This document shows positions 37,051 through 48,530 of a DNA stretch of 64,000 nt, in pieces. The DNA is from Ridgeia piscesae (lineage: Eukaryota > Annelida > Polychaeta > Sabellida > Siboglinidae). The notes under the pieces were generated by a model. That model saw only the letters and a program-made list of their open reading frames with translations, made no database searches and was not told where the DNA came from. The translations under genes and the position numbers were made by a program. Each line of letters starts with the position of its first letter. The first letter of the stretch is position 1. The DNA is taken from NCBI GenBank assembly GCA_025642075.2, contig JAODUO010001199.1, positions 99,678 to 163,677 on the forward strand, written 5' to 3'.

Positions 37051-37054
37051 ACTT

Positions 37055-38511
37055 GATTTAACAAGATTTAACAAGATTGCCACCTAGAGATTCAACTCTA
37101 GATGGCAGGTGGACTAGGAAGCCATTTGGCTTATCGAGAGTCCAACCTATCTATCTAAGTATACCCCGCCCTTCTTAGGTATATGTCAATTTTATTTTTA
37201 AATATATTAACACTACTAGCACCTACACAATCAGCTGATAATCTGTTCCATTCGTTTACTGTTCTTTGTGAAAATGAAAATTTTCTAATATCTAGTCTAC
37301 ACTGCTTCTTTGCTAATGTAACTCCATGTCCTCTAGTCCTTCTCTCTTCCTTGACTGCGAAAACAATATTTCTGTCAATATTTTCATATCCATTCAATAT
37401 TTTAAACACCTCAATCTGATCTCCTCTCAATCTTCTGGTTTCTAGGGTTGTTAAACCACATTCTTTTAGACGCATTTCATAACTAATATTCCTGAGTTTT
37501 GGTATCATTTTGGTTGCTCTCCTTTGTACTCTTTCTAGCATATCAATATCCTTCTTGCGATATGGCCTCCATGCTTGTATACAATATTCTAAGTGAGGCC
37601 TAACTATTGTTTTATACAGCGGTATTATTAGTTCTTTTTCTTTGTACACTATATTTCGCCTAATTAATCCAAGAATTTGGTTTCCCTTCGTTGCTGCAAT
37701 TCCACACTGCTCTGATACCTTCATGTCAGCACTAATAGTTAACCCTAAATCCTTTTCCTTTAAGGTAGTATTTAGTACAGTATCACCCATTGTATATTGT
37801 GCATCTTCATTCCCATGTCCTGTGTGAAGGCACTTACACTTTCCAAAATTAAACAGCATTTGCCACTTCTCAGACCATTCTATCAACTTATTAAGATCAT
37901 CTTGTAAATGCTGTCTATCTGCATCACTTTTAATTTTCCTAAACACTTTTGTGTCGTCCGCAAACTTCAACACCTTGCTTGTTATGTCATCATCCAAATC
38001 ATTGATATATATTAAGAATAAAATAGGTCCCAGTACTGATCCCTGCGGTACTCCACTCAAAACCGCTTTCCAGTTTGAAACCTCCCCATCAATTACTACT
38101 CTTTGTCTTCTACCAATAAGCCATTTTTCTATCCAGTTGATCATTCCATTTCCTATGCCATGGGCCTTTAGTTTAAGTAGTAGTCTTTGGTGTGGCACTT
38201 TGTCAAAGGCTTTTTTTAAAATCTAAGTAGATTATATCTACTGGTGATCCCTCATCTAGCCACTTTGTGACATCTTCCAAAAAACATAACATATTTGTTA
38301 AGCATGACCTCGCTTTTAAAAACCCATGTTGAGATGGGTTTATCAATTTATTTTTAACAAGAAAATCAACCAGGTGATCTTTAATTAGTCTTTCTAATAG
38401 TTTGCAAATCACCGATGTTAAACTCACTGGTCTATAGTTCTCTGACTTGTTTCTCGAACCTTTTTTAAATAATGGTATAATGTTTGCTTCTTTCCATGTA
38501 ACCACTGCCAC
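37055..38511 (-). mobile_element. CR1 non-LTR retrotransposon, 5'-truncated, reverse transcriptase to 3' end
   Basis: From 38511 the minus strand gives RT blocks WKEANIIPLFKKGSRNKSEN and YRPVSLTSV. After a one-base slip in a T-run near 38212 it continues in one long frame to 37155: KVPHQRLLLKL, SGVPQGSVLGPILFLIYIND, KFADDTKVFRKIKSD, NFGKCKCLHTGH, RPHLEYCIQAWRPY, LERVQRRATKMIP and NEWNRLSADCVGASSVNIFK. The FADD catalytic motif and GVPQGS are intact, so this copy is fairly young. The 3' end carries the tandem AACAAGATTT tail. Its 5' break abuts the 5' break of the plus-strand CR1 at 38512. Confidence 0.92.
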
Positions 38512-38514
38512 AGC

Positions 38515-39509
38515 TTGGTGGATTTTGCCCTAACGGGGAGCGGAAAATCTTGGTCAGCGACAACGGAGGAAGGGTTTACGTTCCAATGTTTAGGGTGTTG
38601 GAAAGTGGACTGTCTGACAGCAGAGTTAGCAAGGCTAACGGATATTGTGAAGGGGATGGACAGAGGAGGAAGGGTGATTGCAAGGAAAACAAAAGGAGAA
38701 AGAATAACAGAAAACATGACATGCAGGAAGGTGACGGGGAGAAATTGACAGTAGATAAGGAGGGAGGGACAAGGGGACAGGAGACGAGAGAAGTAGATGC
38801 GACAGGAGGAAAGATGAAGGGAAGAAAGGAAGTGAGAGTAGATGTGACCAAACGGAAGTCAATAACAAGGACGATGACAGGAAGAAAAGAGGCAGGAAAG
38901 AAAGGAACAACAGAGAAAGCGGCAGGGGAAGTCAGCAACCAGGGAGATGCAAAACGGAGGAGCAGTGATCGAGGGGGCATTGAGAACAGAAAGGGTATTT
39001 ATGGGAGACTCCATTTTGCAAAAGACAGACATGACATTAAGCAAAGGAGAAGACGTTGTTGTTTGTCTTCCGAGGGCTAGGATAGAGCGTGTGACTGAAC
39101 GGGTAGATAACGTATTGGGGCATAGCCAAGGAGGGTATCTACTAGTACATGTAGGGACGAACAATGCGACAGGGATGGAACAACCAGGATAGTACAGAGT
39201 TACAGAGAGTTGGTAGAGACACTGAAGAAGACAGGAGTTGAACAGATTATTCTCTTAGGAATCTTGCCACTGATGAGGGGAAGGGGAGCAACATATAGAA
39301 ACTGCAAGACGATGGCAATTAACGCACTAGTAGAGCAGATATGTGAAGAAGAAGGAGTTGGATTTGTAGATTTGTGGGGATACTTTGTTGGGAAAGAAGA
39401 CATGTATAAGAGAGGTGGCCTACATCTAAGCGGAAAAGGCGCAGCAGTGTTCTCCGAGAACCTGCTTCGATCGATGGACAGTGGAACAGGTTGCAACTTG
39501 TTAAACTAG
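38515..39509 (+). pseudogene. CR1 ORF1 with SGNH/GDSL esterase domain
   Basis: The N-terminal part is highly charged and Lys/Arg/Glu-rich. The esterase domain shows the expected blocks: VFMGDSILQKTD (catalytic Ser), LLVHVGTNNAT, and KRGGLHLSGKGAAVF near the end, where the D/H pair is expected. Two frame changes break it, one near 38940 and one near 39195. Esterase domains in ORF1 are known for CR1-type elements; they are thought to help the RNP act on membranes or lipids. Confidence 0.75.
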
Positions 39510-39604
39510 TTTCGCAGGGGGGATATAAAGAGAAGCCAAATGCTAGAGGCATAGATAAAGACAGCAAAAAGAAATAAGCAAAGAACAGCCTGGAAAGTCC
39601 TACG

Positions 39605-40096
39605 GAATTTGGTTATAAGTGTGTTTGTTTAAATGCAAGGAGCATAGTAAACAAAAGAAATGAACTAAACATTATGGTAGAAGATATTGACCCTCACATA
39701 ATAGGTATAACTGAATCTTGGGCCACCCACGATATATCAGATGCCGAATTAGGAATGACAGGATATGTAATGTTTAGGAAAGATAGATTAGGAAGAAGGG
39801 GAGGCGGAGTTATTTTATATATTAAAGAATCCATCCAGGCTTATGAAATAAAATTAGAAAAAGAAGCAGAATGTGAAGAAGCTGTCTGGTGTAACATAGT
39901 TACAGGAAAGTCAACGTTAACTACTGGGTTAGTGTATCGGAGTCCAAACATAAGCATAGAAGAGAATGAAAAAGTACATAACGCTATCAAACAAGTGAGT
40001 AAACGGGACTGTATTATTATGGGGGATTTTAACCTTGGGCATATATACAGTGGACATCTCTACAGAGTACCGGGAGAGAGCATCAAGAGTTTTTAA
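39605..40096 (+). pseudogene. CR1 ORF2 endonuclease domain
   Basis: APE-type endonuclease blocks in order: CLNARSIVNKRNELN, IIGITESWATHD (catalytic E), GRRGGGVILYIKES, TGLVYRSPN and IIMGDFNLGHI. The frame breaks before the final SDH block. The reading continues in damaged form to the RT at 40845. Confidence 0.85.
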
Positions 40097-40844
40097 ATTT
40101 AGTACAAGATAGTTTCCTTTCTCAATATGTGTTAGAAGCAACCAGAGGAGAGAACGTGTTAGACATAGCTTTGAGCTCATAGAAGGAATTTGTTGATAAT
40201 GTCAAGGAATGTGAGCCACTGGGATGTAGTGATCAGAACCAGATATATGTTATCATCAAAGTAAAGGGAGAACGGAATAGAAAAATAAGGTACAGGAAAC
40301 ATTTTCACAAAGGAAGATATAAGGATATGAGGGAATATTTAGCAAAGATAGACTGGAATAACACACTGGAGAATAAGACAGCAACAGAATGCTGGAATAT
40401 CTTAAAGAGTGAAATTGACTGCGTCGTTGACAAATGTGTCTCCTTGAAAAAACGGGAAACGGTCAAAGAAGAAACACTTACCGAAGGAAGCCATTAGAAA
40501 AATCAAGTACAAGCAAATGATGTGGAAGACATAGACATATTGGAAGTGAAGAAGACTATAGCATTTATAAAGAAGCACTTAATCAAGCTACAGCTGAAAT
40601 TAGACATTCAAAGAGAAGCTACGAACAAAAATTGCTTTTAATATAAAACATGACAGCAAGAGTTTGTATGCGTATGTTCGAAGTAAACAGAAAGGTCGGC
40701 CCTCTAGAAGGTAGTGAAGGAAACATAATATCAGAGGGATTCTTAATGGCAGACAACCTAAGTGAGTACTTTAGTTCGGTGTAGTTCGAAGAGAGAGAAT
40801 CTGACTATTTAGGACAACTAATTGTAACCACAACACTGGTAGCT

Positions 40845-41261
40845 ATGAAAAGAAGAGATATGAAGGATAATAAATCACCTGGAGTGGATGGGATTCCTCC
40901 CAAATTACTATTGGAAATTGTAGAACAAATCAGCATACCGCTTGCAACAGTGTTCAATTGGTCATTAGAGGAGGGAATAGTTTCTTTAGAATGGAAAGAA
41001 GCAAACATTATAACATTATTTAAAAAAGGTTCGAGAAACAAGTCAGAGAACTATAGACCAGTGAGTTTAACATCGGTGATTTGCAAACTATTAGAAAGAC
41101 TAATTAAAGATCACATGGTTGATTGTCTTGGTAGAAATAAATTAATAGACCCATCTCAACATGGGTTTTCAAAAGCGACGTCAAGCTTGACAAATATGTT
41201 ATGTTTTTTTGGCAAAGTGATGCAGGTAGACAGCATTTACAAGATGATCTTAGTAAGTTGA
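40845..41261 (+). pseudogene. CR1 ORF2 reverse transcriptase, N-terminal part
   Basis: Contains DNKSPGVDGIPPKLL, LEWKEANIITLFKKGSRNKS and ENYRPVSLTSVICKLLERLI, typical of the finger region of CR1 reverse transcriptase. It then jumps at about 41225 to sequence that in the intact copy lies well past the FADD motif, so the palm is deleted. Confidence 0.85.
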
Positions 41262-41384
41262 CAGAATGATGTGAGAAGTGGCAAATGCTGTTTAATTTTG
41301 GAAAGTGTAAGTGCCTCCACACAGGACATTGGAATGGAGATGCACAATATACAATGGGTGGTACTGTAATAAGTACTACCTTAA

Positions 41385-41920
41385 AGGGATACTCCAGTCA
41401 ATGAGATGTTCACAGTATTAACTTACATGTGTATACTATATTGGTTGTGCCTAGTAACTGTACACAAATATCGTTAATAAACAATTAGTTATAGTTTAAT
41501 GGTATCAAAAACATGCTATCTTAGATACAGTGCGCTGCCATCTTGAGACTTATGCGCTAATGACGTAAGCCAAATCGTTTACGTCACTGGCGCATTGTTG
41601 AAAAACGCAAGGATTGGCGGAATCTTCGTTAATAATTGTGATTGTGACGTAAGCAATCCGCGACGTACTGGGTTTATCAAATACCATTGGACAGACATAG
41701 GATGTTCGAACGTGCACGTCAGTAACGTAAGCGGTTTACGTCACTGGCGTATAACTCTGAAGATGGTAGCGCCCTGAATCCAACATGGAGTGTTTCTGAT
41801 ACAAGTATGCTATAATTAATTGTTTATTAACGATCTTTGTGCACAATTACTATGCACAACCGATATATTTTACAGAAGTAAGTAAATGGTGTGAATCTCT
41901 CACTAGTTGGGAGTATCCCT
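41385..41920. mobile_element. piggyBac-type MITE inserted in CR1
   Basis: A 536-bp insert bounded by perfect 11-base inverted repeats (AGGGATACTCC / GGAGTATCCCT) and flanked by TTAA on both sides (41381-41384, 41921-41924). The other CR1 copy gives the empty site at the codons for NTTLKEKDLGL, proving insertion. TTAA targets are characteristic of piggyBac. Internally, TTTACGTCACTGGCG occurs twice (about 41577 and 41733). No transposase frame. Confidence 0.9.
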
Positions 41921-42626
41921 TTAAATGAAAAGGACTTAGGGTTAACTATTAGTGCTGACATGAAGGTATCAGAGCAGTGTGGAATTGCAGCAGCGAAAGG
42001 AAACCAAATTCTTGGATTAATTAGGCGAAATATAGTGTACAAAGAAAAAGAACTAATAATACCGCTGTATAAAACAATAATTAGGCCATATTTAGAATAT
42101 TGTATACAAGCATGGAGGCCATATCGCAAGAAGGATATTGATATGCTAGAAAGAGTACAAAGGAGAGCAACCAAAATGATACCAAAACTCAGGAATATTA
42201 GTTATGAAATGCGTCTAAAAGAATGTGGTTTAACAACACCATAAACCAGAAGATTGAAATATCAGATTGAGGTGTTTAAAATATTGAATGGGTATGAAAA
42301 TATTGACAAAAATATGTTTTGTCACGAACAAAGAAGAGAGAAGGACTAGAGGACATGGAGTTACATTAGCAAAGAAGCAGTGTAAACTAGATATTAGAAA
42401 ATTTTCATTTTCACAAAGAACAGTAAACGAATGGAACAGATAATCAGCTGATTGTGTAGGTGCTAGTAGTGTTAATATATTTAAAAATAAAATAGATATA
42501 TACCTAAAACGGGCGGGGTATACTGAGATAGATAGGTTGGACTCTCGATAAGCCGAATGGCTTCCTAGTCCACCTGCCATCTAGAGTTGAATCTCTTGGT
42601 GGCAATCTTGTTAAATCTTGTTAAAT

Positions 42627-43965
42627 ATACATGCATGTGATATCAATGGTGGCATTACTCTATCAACAAACCTTTTATGAAATGATACATACGCTGTACA
42701 ATCAACAACAAATACTACATATGTATGTCATTTGTGAATCCATGGGTCCTGGGCCCCTGGGGATGTGCCTACCAGACCTTAGGAATTTGGCATACCTGCA
42801 GACCTTTCATAAAAGGTCCATGCTAATGTCCCCCACCGGACAGTTTGAAGTTTGACCCATTTTCTGATATCACCATTCCCGGTGAGACAGTTGAGTGGCT
42901 GAAGGCATGGTCGTGTCGTATCGACAACATTTAGGCTACTCCATTTGGTTCATTCCGCCAATGGAAGTTTTTTGCCCCCTATAATCGATTTCTGAATCTG
43001 ATCCTGCATATGATAGTTAATTGTGTGCATGACGATTTTATAGTAATGCGTGTCCTTGTTAAATTGTATATTGTTGAAATCGCATGTGAACTGAAGTAAA
43101 GACAACGTAAAGTCAAACAATTATTGAAACTATTTTATTGGATTGCTACAAAATACTGACAAGCACAGTATCAGTACAACTACAGGTATAATAACTGCAC
43201 TTGATATGTGTATTTAGTTTTCAATATTATATGCACATCAGAACAAAAACACAGCAGCAATAAACAAAAATAGGAACAGGTTGAAAACGTGTTTGGTATA
43301 TATAACAAAAGCGGTTACTGTTATCCCGATTCACGTTACAAAAATAATACGTGGTATATCAAATGCTAGATTCTTTCATGCCTATCATGTAAATTTACAA
43401 CTAACAAAATTAGTGCCTAGACAATTGTGTATTGTAAAAATAATAACTTATCATGTGCCTATGAAATGTAAATCAATTAGAAAAAATACACTGGATGATG
43501 TTTGGTGGAAATAAACATCAATGAATACAATTTTATTTAACAAGTTAACAAATGCAGAGCATTAGATTCCCCAGGCAGAGTTGACGGGCTTAAAAGTACT
43601 CCCACCTCACGGAGCCTGGGTAATCAAGGCTACTTTTGGAACGGAAATGACCGCGATATTTCTATACGCGATCTAGCGGATTATGTTGTACCTACTGATG
43701 GATATCGCTTATAAATACCGCCAAATGTAACATAGATTGCGCAAAACATGTACATTTGGCATCTACACAAACAACCTGATTGATAAAGATTTAAATGAAA
43801 TTTGTGAATATACATTTTGAAAATAAACACCTTATATTACAGGAATTACTTATTGGCCCCCGTTGCGTGATGGTTCTTGACCTTGAGGCTGCGCCTGAGG
43901 GGAGTGTGGCGTCTTTAAAAACAACATATGCAAATAACAAAAAACGGCTGAATAGAATACATAGA
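42627..43965. other. No gene seen
   Basis: Short frames without signatures. Near 43750-43840 the sequence matches 20995-21075 (GGCATCTACACAAACAACCTGATTGA), part of the duplicated block that leads to the orphan exon 1. Confidence 0.55.
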
Positions 43966-43969
43966 TAAT

Positions 43970-44055
43970 AATGGGTTGGATTTTCAAAATGCCGAAAGCT
44001 TCCTTGTCCACTTGCCATCTGGAATTCACTCTCGGATGGCAATCTTGTTAACATT
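43970..44055 (+). mobile_element. CR1 3' tail fragment
   Basis: GGGTTGGATTTTC, CCGAAAGCTTCCTTGTCCAC, TTGCCATCTGGAATTCACTC and GGCAATCTTGTTAA match the 3' end of the CR1 at 42530-42620. Same position relative to exon 1 as the tail at 21642. Confidence 0.7.
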
Positions 44056-44565
44056 TATTACCTCTTATAATTATTACCACCACCGCGTTACCATTTCGAC
44101 TCGCGACACGGAATTTTTTCGCGCGACATCGTCTCGAGGGGGTATATTTGTAAGTATTTCGCTAAAATATACCTTTTTAACAATTTATTGCACAAGTGGA
44201 ATAAAATTAATGTTACATATTTTGAATATCGATATACTTTGCAAATGTTTCTTCATATATTGGAAAAATCGGCATGTTTTGATTCATGTGTTCGACTCGC
44301 GGGCTGGCTAGTAATGAGTGACTGACAGTATGAGTATAGTTATTTTTCCATATCAACATAACATGAACCTGATTAATTACAACATTAGATGTCCCTTTAA
44401 TTGGACTCTAGTTTGCAAATCTATACCGTATGGCATTTTGCAATCGTAATTTAGCTTAGCCCGGGGTTCTACACAAATTATTAAATATAACTAGGTCTAG
44501 GTCTAGGACTAGGACTAGGAGCAGTAGAGTAGGAGACAAATAATATTGAAATGTTGTTCACTTAC

Positions 44566-44614
44566 CGATCAAACCCAAGCAGGAAACAATCGTAGCGGCT
44601 AACAGAGTATCCAT
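44566..44614 (-). pseudogene. Orphan copy of IgSF exon 1 (signal peptide)
   Basis: ATG at 44614-44612, MDTLLAATIVSCLGLI, then donor G|GTAAGT in phase 1: same length and splice phase as exon 1 of gene 1. The duplicated block covers about 43960-44800. No Ig exon is recognisable downstream on this strand before the CR1 elements, so this is either the isolated start of a decayed gene or the first exon of a transcript with distant exons. Marked as pseudogene for lack of a partner. Confidence 0.6.
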
Positions 44615-44800
44615 AGTTATGCTTAGAACTGCATATAATATACAGTTAGAAGAAAGTCATCAAATCAAGAAATCACTTCCCTAAATGATTGATTACGCTA
44701 ATACAATATGGCAGTTCGCAAGGTTTGTAGTAAAATAGTAACTCGGTTCCAACCAACGGAACCGGTACATCACATTTCCTCCCCAATTAGCTTAGTATTG

Positions 44801-45000
44801 CCCCATTCCAGACAAGAACACTGCGTAGCGCTGAAGTCTAGCAGTCATTGTTGTTATTTCCTTGTTTGGAGTAATAATGGACAGCAAAGGCTGATGGTCA
44901 GTCACTAATGTGAAGTGGCAGCCATAAAGTTACGAGTGAAATTTCTTCACCCCCCAAAACAACGTAAGTGCTTCCTTATCAATGTGGGCATAGTCAGGGG
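44801..45000 (-). pseudogene. Gypsy RNase H fragment
   Basis: Minus strand: DYAHIDKEALTLFWGVKKFH, stop, LYGCHFTLVTDHQPLLSI and ARLQRYAVFLSGM. These are the RNase H blocks of Gypsy elements; the frame then ends abruptly at the polypurine tract. Confidence 0.85.
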
Positions 45001-45069
45001 CTTCGATCCGGTTTTAAAAGTGGGGGGACGGGGACCAATGTATATATACATATACATATATGTATGTTA

Positions 45070-45107
<38 letters not shown>

Positions 45108-45110
<3 letters not shown>

Positions 45111-45395
45111 TGGGGCGGATCATGGCCGCTCTTCAAATATATATGTTGCCATGATAACTATTTAAAATAGCATAAATATCTTTGTTTATTTTTTGAATAA
45201 TAAATTATGTTTCATATTCACAAAAACGTTGTATGTTTTTCAGGTCATATAACTTTTTTTTAAAAAAATAAAACATAATTCATTTTTGGTCTGGTAATAA
45301 TTCTAAAATAAACAAATGCCTTGATGTCATGCTACTTAAAATAGTTATCATGGCAACATGTATATTTGAAGAGGGGCCATGGGCCGCCCTAATCA
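45108..45395. mobile_element. Palindromic MITE inside the Gypsy relic
   Basis: About 70 bases at the left (GGGCGGATCATGGCCGCTCT, CTTCAAATAT, TGTTGCCATGATAACTATTT) are repeated in reverse complement at 45330-45395. The centre is AT-rich with no frame. A related GGGCGGATCATGG word is seen at 6131. Confidence 0.75.
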
Positions 45396-45447
45396 CTGAA
45401 CATTTGGGGAGTAGGCTTTGGACCCAGCACAATTGGGATCAAATTTC

Positions 45448-46200
45448 ACAAGTGTAGGTATCCGCTGGTTCCGCCGTAGGCGATACCAGTATCCAACAAG
45501 GCGACCAGGCTGCAATCCAAGGAGTGAGAGGGCAAACAAAAAAAAATCTATAATGTTTTTGATGGCGAATGCCTATTAATATATCAACACATTGGTGCAA
45601 AATGACAGAGCCAGGCATGATGAATATTTACTGAACTAAGATCAAGTTGCGGGATGCGGCCAACCAAGCAATTTATATAGTAATTTTCCACTAGGTAGTC
45701 GGAAGTTTATATCTGAACTCGTATATATTTTTAAAATTAATTTTACTACTAGCCCGACGTAGAGTTAATAAGAGAAGGGAGTGATTAGTCTCGCTATATA
45801 TGCCTTTAAATTTGTTGTATGAACTAAAGAGTGTGAGGACATTTCCATGCTGTGTAGAACTTCCCAATCCAACATTTTGGCAGACATTTGTCATCACTCA
45901 AATGGGAATAAGTTACACAAAGTGCAGCAATCCGCCGCTTCTGCCGTAGACGATCAGCATCAAGCAGGCGAGAGGTGAAAGTTCAACACAAATGTCATCA
46001 TTTACAGTGTGCTTGATTGTTAGAGCCTATAAATAATATCAACAAAAGATTGCAAACTGATAGAGCCCGGTAGCGGCGCAGCCCGGCATGATGATCATTT
46101 ACTACAGTAAGATCAAGTTGCGCGGTGCGGCCAGCCAAGCAATGTATCTAGTCGATTTTCTAATGGGTGGTCGGAACTTCATATCGCGAGTTTATTGACT
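45448..46200. repeat. Direct repeat pair, ~280 bases each
   Basis: 45448-45735 and 45925-46200 are similar: GTAGGTATCCGCTGGTTCCGC versus AGCAATCCGCCGCTTCTGCC, GCATGATGAATATTTACTGA versus GCATGATGATCATTTACTAC, then AAGATCAAGTTGCG and CCAAGCAAT in both. Possibly two LTRs or a local tandem duplication of an unidentified repeat. Confidence 0.6.
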
Positions 46201-46202
46201 AG

Positions 46203-47830
46203 CTAGTCCTGTGTAGCAGCTTTTAAGAGAGTGGAGTGGTGAGTCAGGCAATTGTTCTGAGTAGTTCTTGTGGAGTCTTGTTTGTCAATTATGTGTTTGC
46301 AGTATATGACTGATTCTTGGAAGAACTCGCAACTAGTTATTTCAGCTCTCATGTTGTAGTCGCGCAGACGTTCGAGAACTTGGTGCAAGTTCTGTAAGTG
46401 CTCTTGGTCATTATCCCCGTTATTATGATGCCATCCAAAATCACATGTGTTCCTGGAATAATCTACAATATCTCGTCAATCGTTCTTTGCCAGATTGCAG
46501 GTGCAGATGCGACGCCAAACAACAGTCTGTTGTATTGATACAGACCTTTGTGCGTGTTGATTGTAACATACTTCTTTGACTCCTCTTCCATTTCGAGTTG
46601 TAAGTATGCTTGGCGCAGATCGATCTTGGTGAATTTCTCACCAGCCGCGATATTAGCGAAGATATCTTCAATCCTAGGTAGAGGATACTGATCTAATTTC
46701 AATTATGGATTGATAGTGAGCTTGAAATCACCGCATGATCTTATCAGTCCATTTGCCTTGGGTACTGCGACGACCGGAGATGCCCACCCGCTCCAATCGA
46801 CTTTCGTAATGATTCCCTCGTTCTTTGATTTCTGCAATTACGCGTCGATTTTTGGTCGTACTGAGTAGAGTACTCTTCTGGCCTTGTGACATTTTGGAAT
46901 CGTCCCTTCCTGAGATTCAGTTTTGTATTACGGCCAATAATGGCCCCAAGTGCACTTTGAAATATTTCTTCAAAACTCCAACTTCATTTCCTCCAGTTGT
47001 TGCTGTACGGTGTTTTGATGGACTTCCATTCTAGCATGATCTTACTAAACCACTGGCGGCCAAACAACGCTGGCCCTCCATTCTTGACAACAAACAGTGG
47101 CAATGTGTGTTGTTGTCCGTTGTATTCAACATCGACATCCACCATGCCAAGTAGAGAGATTTCTTCGCCAGAATAAGTCTTTAGGATCACCGAGGTTTAT
47201 CTTGTATTCTTCCCCGGGAAGTATTTATCAAACTGTTGTTTGTTTATCACGGATACGACTGAACCTGTATCTAGCTCCATCCGCAATGGAGTTCCATTGA
47301 CCTTTGGACTCAACCACATAATATTTGTGTCAGGTGATCTATTCATCGAATTTATCTCCAAAGCAGACATATTCTCATCACTGTCTATCTTCGACGATGC
47401 ATACTGGTGTACGTTGGGAACACATGTGTTCCCCACCAGTGCTGCTGCGCGATGAATTTCCTCCCTAGTAACGTTGTTTTCATATAGTCCTAAATTTGAC
47501 TGGCATGCTGGCTCGGTGTGTCCTTGCTGTTTACATTTTTGACACTGTGAATCTCTAAATCTGCATTCATCAGGAGTATGTCCATTCCGTACACAACTGA
47601 AGCATGGTTTTCGGTACTGTCTCCTGTTTTGCCTAGGTTGGACTTTGTGTATAGCGGCACCATCTATGCATTGCTCAAGCTCAACAGCATCCTTCGTAGC
47701 CGTCTCTACGGCTACAGAAATGTCCACTGCACGGTCAAACGTCAGGTTTCTATCTGACAACAACCGCTTTTGTGTTTGTTCATTCCGAAGGCCACACACT
47801 AGTCTACCTCGAAGAGAATCTCGCAAGTTG
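46203..47830 (-). pseudogene. Gypsy gag-pol: zinc knuckles, protease, reverse transcriptase
   Basis: Reading down from 47826: gag C-terminus (LRGRLVCGLRNEQTQKRLL), two CCHC knuckles (CFSCVRNGHTPDEC and CQKCKQQGHTEPAC), protease active site MELDTGSVVSVI, then PALFGRQWFSKI, RT blocks KLDQYPLPRIEDIFANI, KFTKIDLRQAYLQLEMEEES and NRLLFGVASAPAIWQRTIDE. The catalytic YxDD box reads ILDG, losing one Asp, and frames shift between domains. More gag lies in another frame up to 48089. Confidence 0.88.
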
Positions 47831-48292
47831 CCTCCAAATTCACAATATTCTGACAGCTTTCTAATTTGTGCAACATATTGCGCGACTGTTTCGCCTTCCT
47901 GCTGCCTTTTCGACTTCCTCTCTTATGGACTCGAAACCATTCTGCAATCACGAAAGGCTTAGGTGATAAAAGTTTGCCGAGTATCTCAGTCAACTGCGCG
48001 AATGTCTTAGTTGCAGGCTTAGCCGGTGCACACAGATCTCTCAACAAGCTGTATGTCTTACCACCGATAAGACTCAGTAAAGCTGGCACTTATTTCGCAT
48101 CTGGAACGTCATTTGCCAGAAAATACTGTTCCTAATGTTCGTAGTAAGCTGGCCGCGACTCTACTGATTATGCACATCATGTATTCCCGCACTCTGGCCT
48201 CGCATATACAACACGGTAATCTGGCTCTAGCCTACGGAACATACATAAATAATAACTCGGTTCCAACCAACGGAACCGGTACATTACAACTT

Positions 48293-48530
48293 CAGTATGC
48301 TTTCGAATGCTGCGTGAACAGCTTGGGAGATATGGTATCTCCCTGTCGTAAACCTCTCCTGATGTTGATATTGTCGCTTTCTTTGTGTAGGTGGACTGTC
48401 ATGGAGCTGTTGGTGCAGATCTCCTTCAGGAGTTCAATGTACACATCTTCTATCCCCTGTTCTTGAAACGAGGTCAGTACTGCTTGAGTTTACACTGGAA
48501 TCGAAGGCTTTCTCGTAGTCGATGAACATA
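48293..48530 (-). mobile_element. RTE-clade reverse transcriptase fragment
   Basis: Minus strand: MFIDYEKAFDS, then in another frame EDVYIELLKEICTNSSMTVH, LHKESDNINIRRGLRQGDTI and SPKLFT. Same family and position relative to the repeat-protein copy as 26050-26560; block C was therefore copied together with it. Confidence 0.8.

Larger units (their letters stand above)
38512..42626 (+). mobile_element. CR1 non-LTR retrotransposon, broken, ORF1 to 3' end
   Basis: Order along the plus strand: ORF1 with a basic region and an esterase domain (to 39509), endonuclease (39605-40096), N-terminal RT (40845-41250), RT C-terminus (41930-42510) and the 3' tail with two ATCTTGTTAA words. The stretch coding the catalytic palm is deleted at about 41225. 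A 536-bp MITE sits at 41385-41920. Frameshifts and stops occur throughout, so it is dead. It is closely related to the minus-strand copy next to it. Confidence 0.9.
44740..48288 (-). mobile_element. Gypsy LTR retrotransposon (K02A2.6-like), defective
   Basis: The 5' LTR starts at 48288 (TGTAATGTACCGGTTCC) and the 3' LTR at 44774 (TGTGATGTACCGGTTCC) right after a polypurine tract. In between on the minus strand come gag (about 48090-47500), two zinc knuckles, protease, RT and an RNase H piece (45000-44801). The integrase is missing: RNase H is joined directly to the polypurine tract. A foreign block of about 1.2 kb (45000-46200) separates RT from RNase H. The element lies immediately 5' of the orphan IgSF exon 1. 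Confidence 0.85.

Noticed and set aside
37183..38226. Plus-strand frames within 37-38 kb
   Set aside because: Antisense shadows of the CR1 reverse transcriptase frame on the minus strand.
38576..39164. Minus-strand Pro/Ser/Leu-rich frames
   Set aside because: Complement of the charged, purine-rich CR1 ORF1 on the plus strand.
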